Source: Clostridium sp.
Lineage (GTDB): Bacteria; Bacillota_A; Clostridia; Lachnospirales; Lachnospiraceae
DNA: 5,530 nucleotides
Assembly (NCBI GenBank): GCA_023666975.1
Contig: JAMPAW010000203.1
Location: 1 to 5,530 of the forward strand
Direction of reading: 5' to 3'
A model generated the notes under the pieces. The model searched no databases. It was not told the DNA's origin and saw nothing but the letters and a program-made list of their open reading frames with translations. Made by a program: the position numbers and the translations under genes. How positions within the stretch are numbered: position 1 is the stretch's first letter; each line of letters starts with the position of its first letter. Positions 5,173 to 5,530 of the stretch are shown here, piece after piece.

Positions 5173-5530
5173 TCAAAAGGTACGGAATAGTCCAATGACT
5201 TTACCTAAAATGGAAACATCGTCAACAATAATAGGGTCCATGAAATCATTCTCTGGTTGCAGCCGAAAATGACCGTTTTCTTTGAAAAAACGTTTGACGG
5301 TAGCACTGTCGTCTACTAACGCTACCACAATCTCATTATTTGATGCAGTAGGTTGTTCCTCTACCAGAATTAAATCACCGTCAAAAATTCCGGCATTCAC
5401 CATACTGTCTCCTTTGACCTTCAACATAAAAGTATTCTTATTATGCAGATATTCAGGAGGAACCGGAAAGTAACCGTCAATATTTTCAACTGCCAGAATC
5501 GGCTGACCTGCAGTCACCTGTCCAACAATA
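5173..5530 (-). CDS. lexA: LexA repressor, C-terminal peptidase part (partial at right edge)
   Basis: LexA represses SOS DNA-repair genes and cleaves itself when stimulated by RecA-ssDNA filaments. The visible 118 codons cover the cleavage site and the whole S24-type peptidase domain and end at a TGA (5173-5175). The cleavage bond lies in VTAGQP, between the Ala at 5509-5511 and the Gly at 5506-5508. The catalytic Ser is in GDSM (codon 5404-5406) and the Lys in ATVKRFF (codon 5293-5295). The spacings, 35 residues from Ala to Ser and 37 from Ser to Lys, equal those of E. coli LexA (84, 119, 156). [11 protein letters not shown] and the end VIGLFRTF are typical of Gram-positive LexA. The frame continues to the window edge; the N-terminal DNA-binding domain, about 80 residues, and the promoter are outside. 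A GTG at 5515-5517 is an internal valine, not a start. All catalytic residues are intact. Confidence 0.95.
   Translation of the reverse strand, partial: IVGQVTAGQPILAVENIDGYFPVPPEYLHNKNTFMLKVKGDSMVNAGIFDGDLILVEEQPTASNNEIVVALVDDSATVKRFFKENGHFRLQPENDFMDPIIVDDVSILGKVIGLFRTF

Noticed and set aside
5515..5517. GTG as the start of a short minus-strand protein
   Set aside because: The frame continues to the window edge with the LexA sequence IVGQ directly before it, so this is the middle of lexA.
1..5530. LexA operator of the Gram-positive type (GAAC, four bases, GTTC)
   Set aside because: No convincing copy was seen by eye; the lexA promoter, where one would be expected, is outside the window.

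Overview
The window looks like chromosomal DNA from a low-to-moderate GC Gram-positive anaerobe of the Clostridia, most likely a Lachnospiraceae relative. This rests on the gene order (an acidic, possibly DivIVA-type protein, then lspA and rluD; yqeK followed by rsfS; a Gram-positive type LexA), strong GGAGG-type ribosome sites, and TTGAAA/TATAAT promoter elements. Genus cannot be fixed from sequence alone. Nothing indicates a phage, transposon, plasmid, CRISPR array or RNA gene.

Left part (1-2451): the 3' end of a long gene whose product has a Pro/Gln-rich tandem-repeat tract followed by five copies of a 26-30 residue acidic module, the last copy being the extreme C-terminus. It is followed 1 nt later by lspA (signal peptidase II) and 9 nt after that by rluD (23S rRNA pseudouridine synthase family). 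All three read rightward, apparently as one operon, which ends at a stem-loop with a T-run just after rluD.

Middle part (2431-4686): a strong promoter whose -35 box lies inside that terminator drives yqeK (HD-type Ap4A hydrolase) and rsfS (ribosome silencing factor), which overlap by 59 nt. After a 70-nt gap comes a six-pass membrane HD-GYP protein, a probable cyclic-di-GMP phosphodiesterase with a variant GYP motif.

Right part (4687-5530): a 109-residue protein I do not recognise, then a long inverted repeat that looks like a two-way terminator between convergent genes, then the C-terminal protease half of lexA on the minus strand, running off the right edge.

Functionally this is mostly housekeeping: lipoprotein maturation, ribosome modification and dormancy, alarmone breakdown, second-messenger turnover and SOS control. 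The parts least explained by known families are the repeat module in the first gene, the membrane sensor half of the HD-GYP protein, and the 109-residue orphan beside it.
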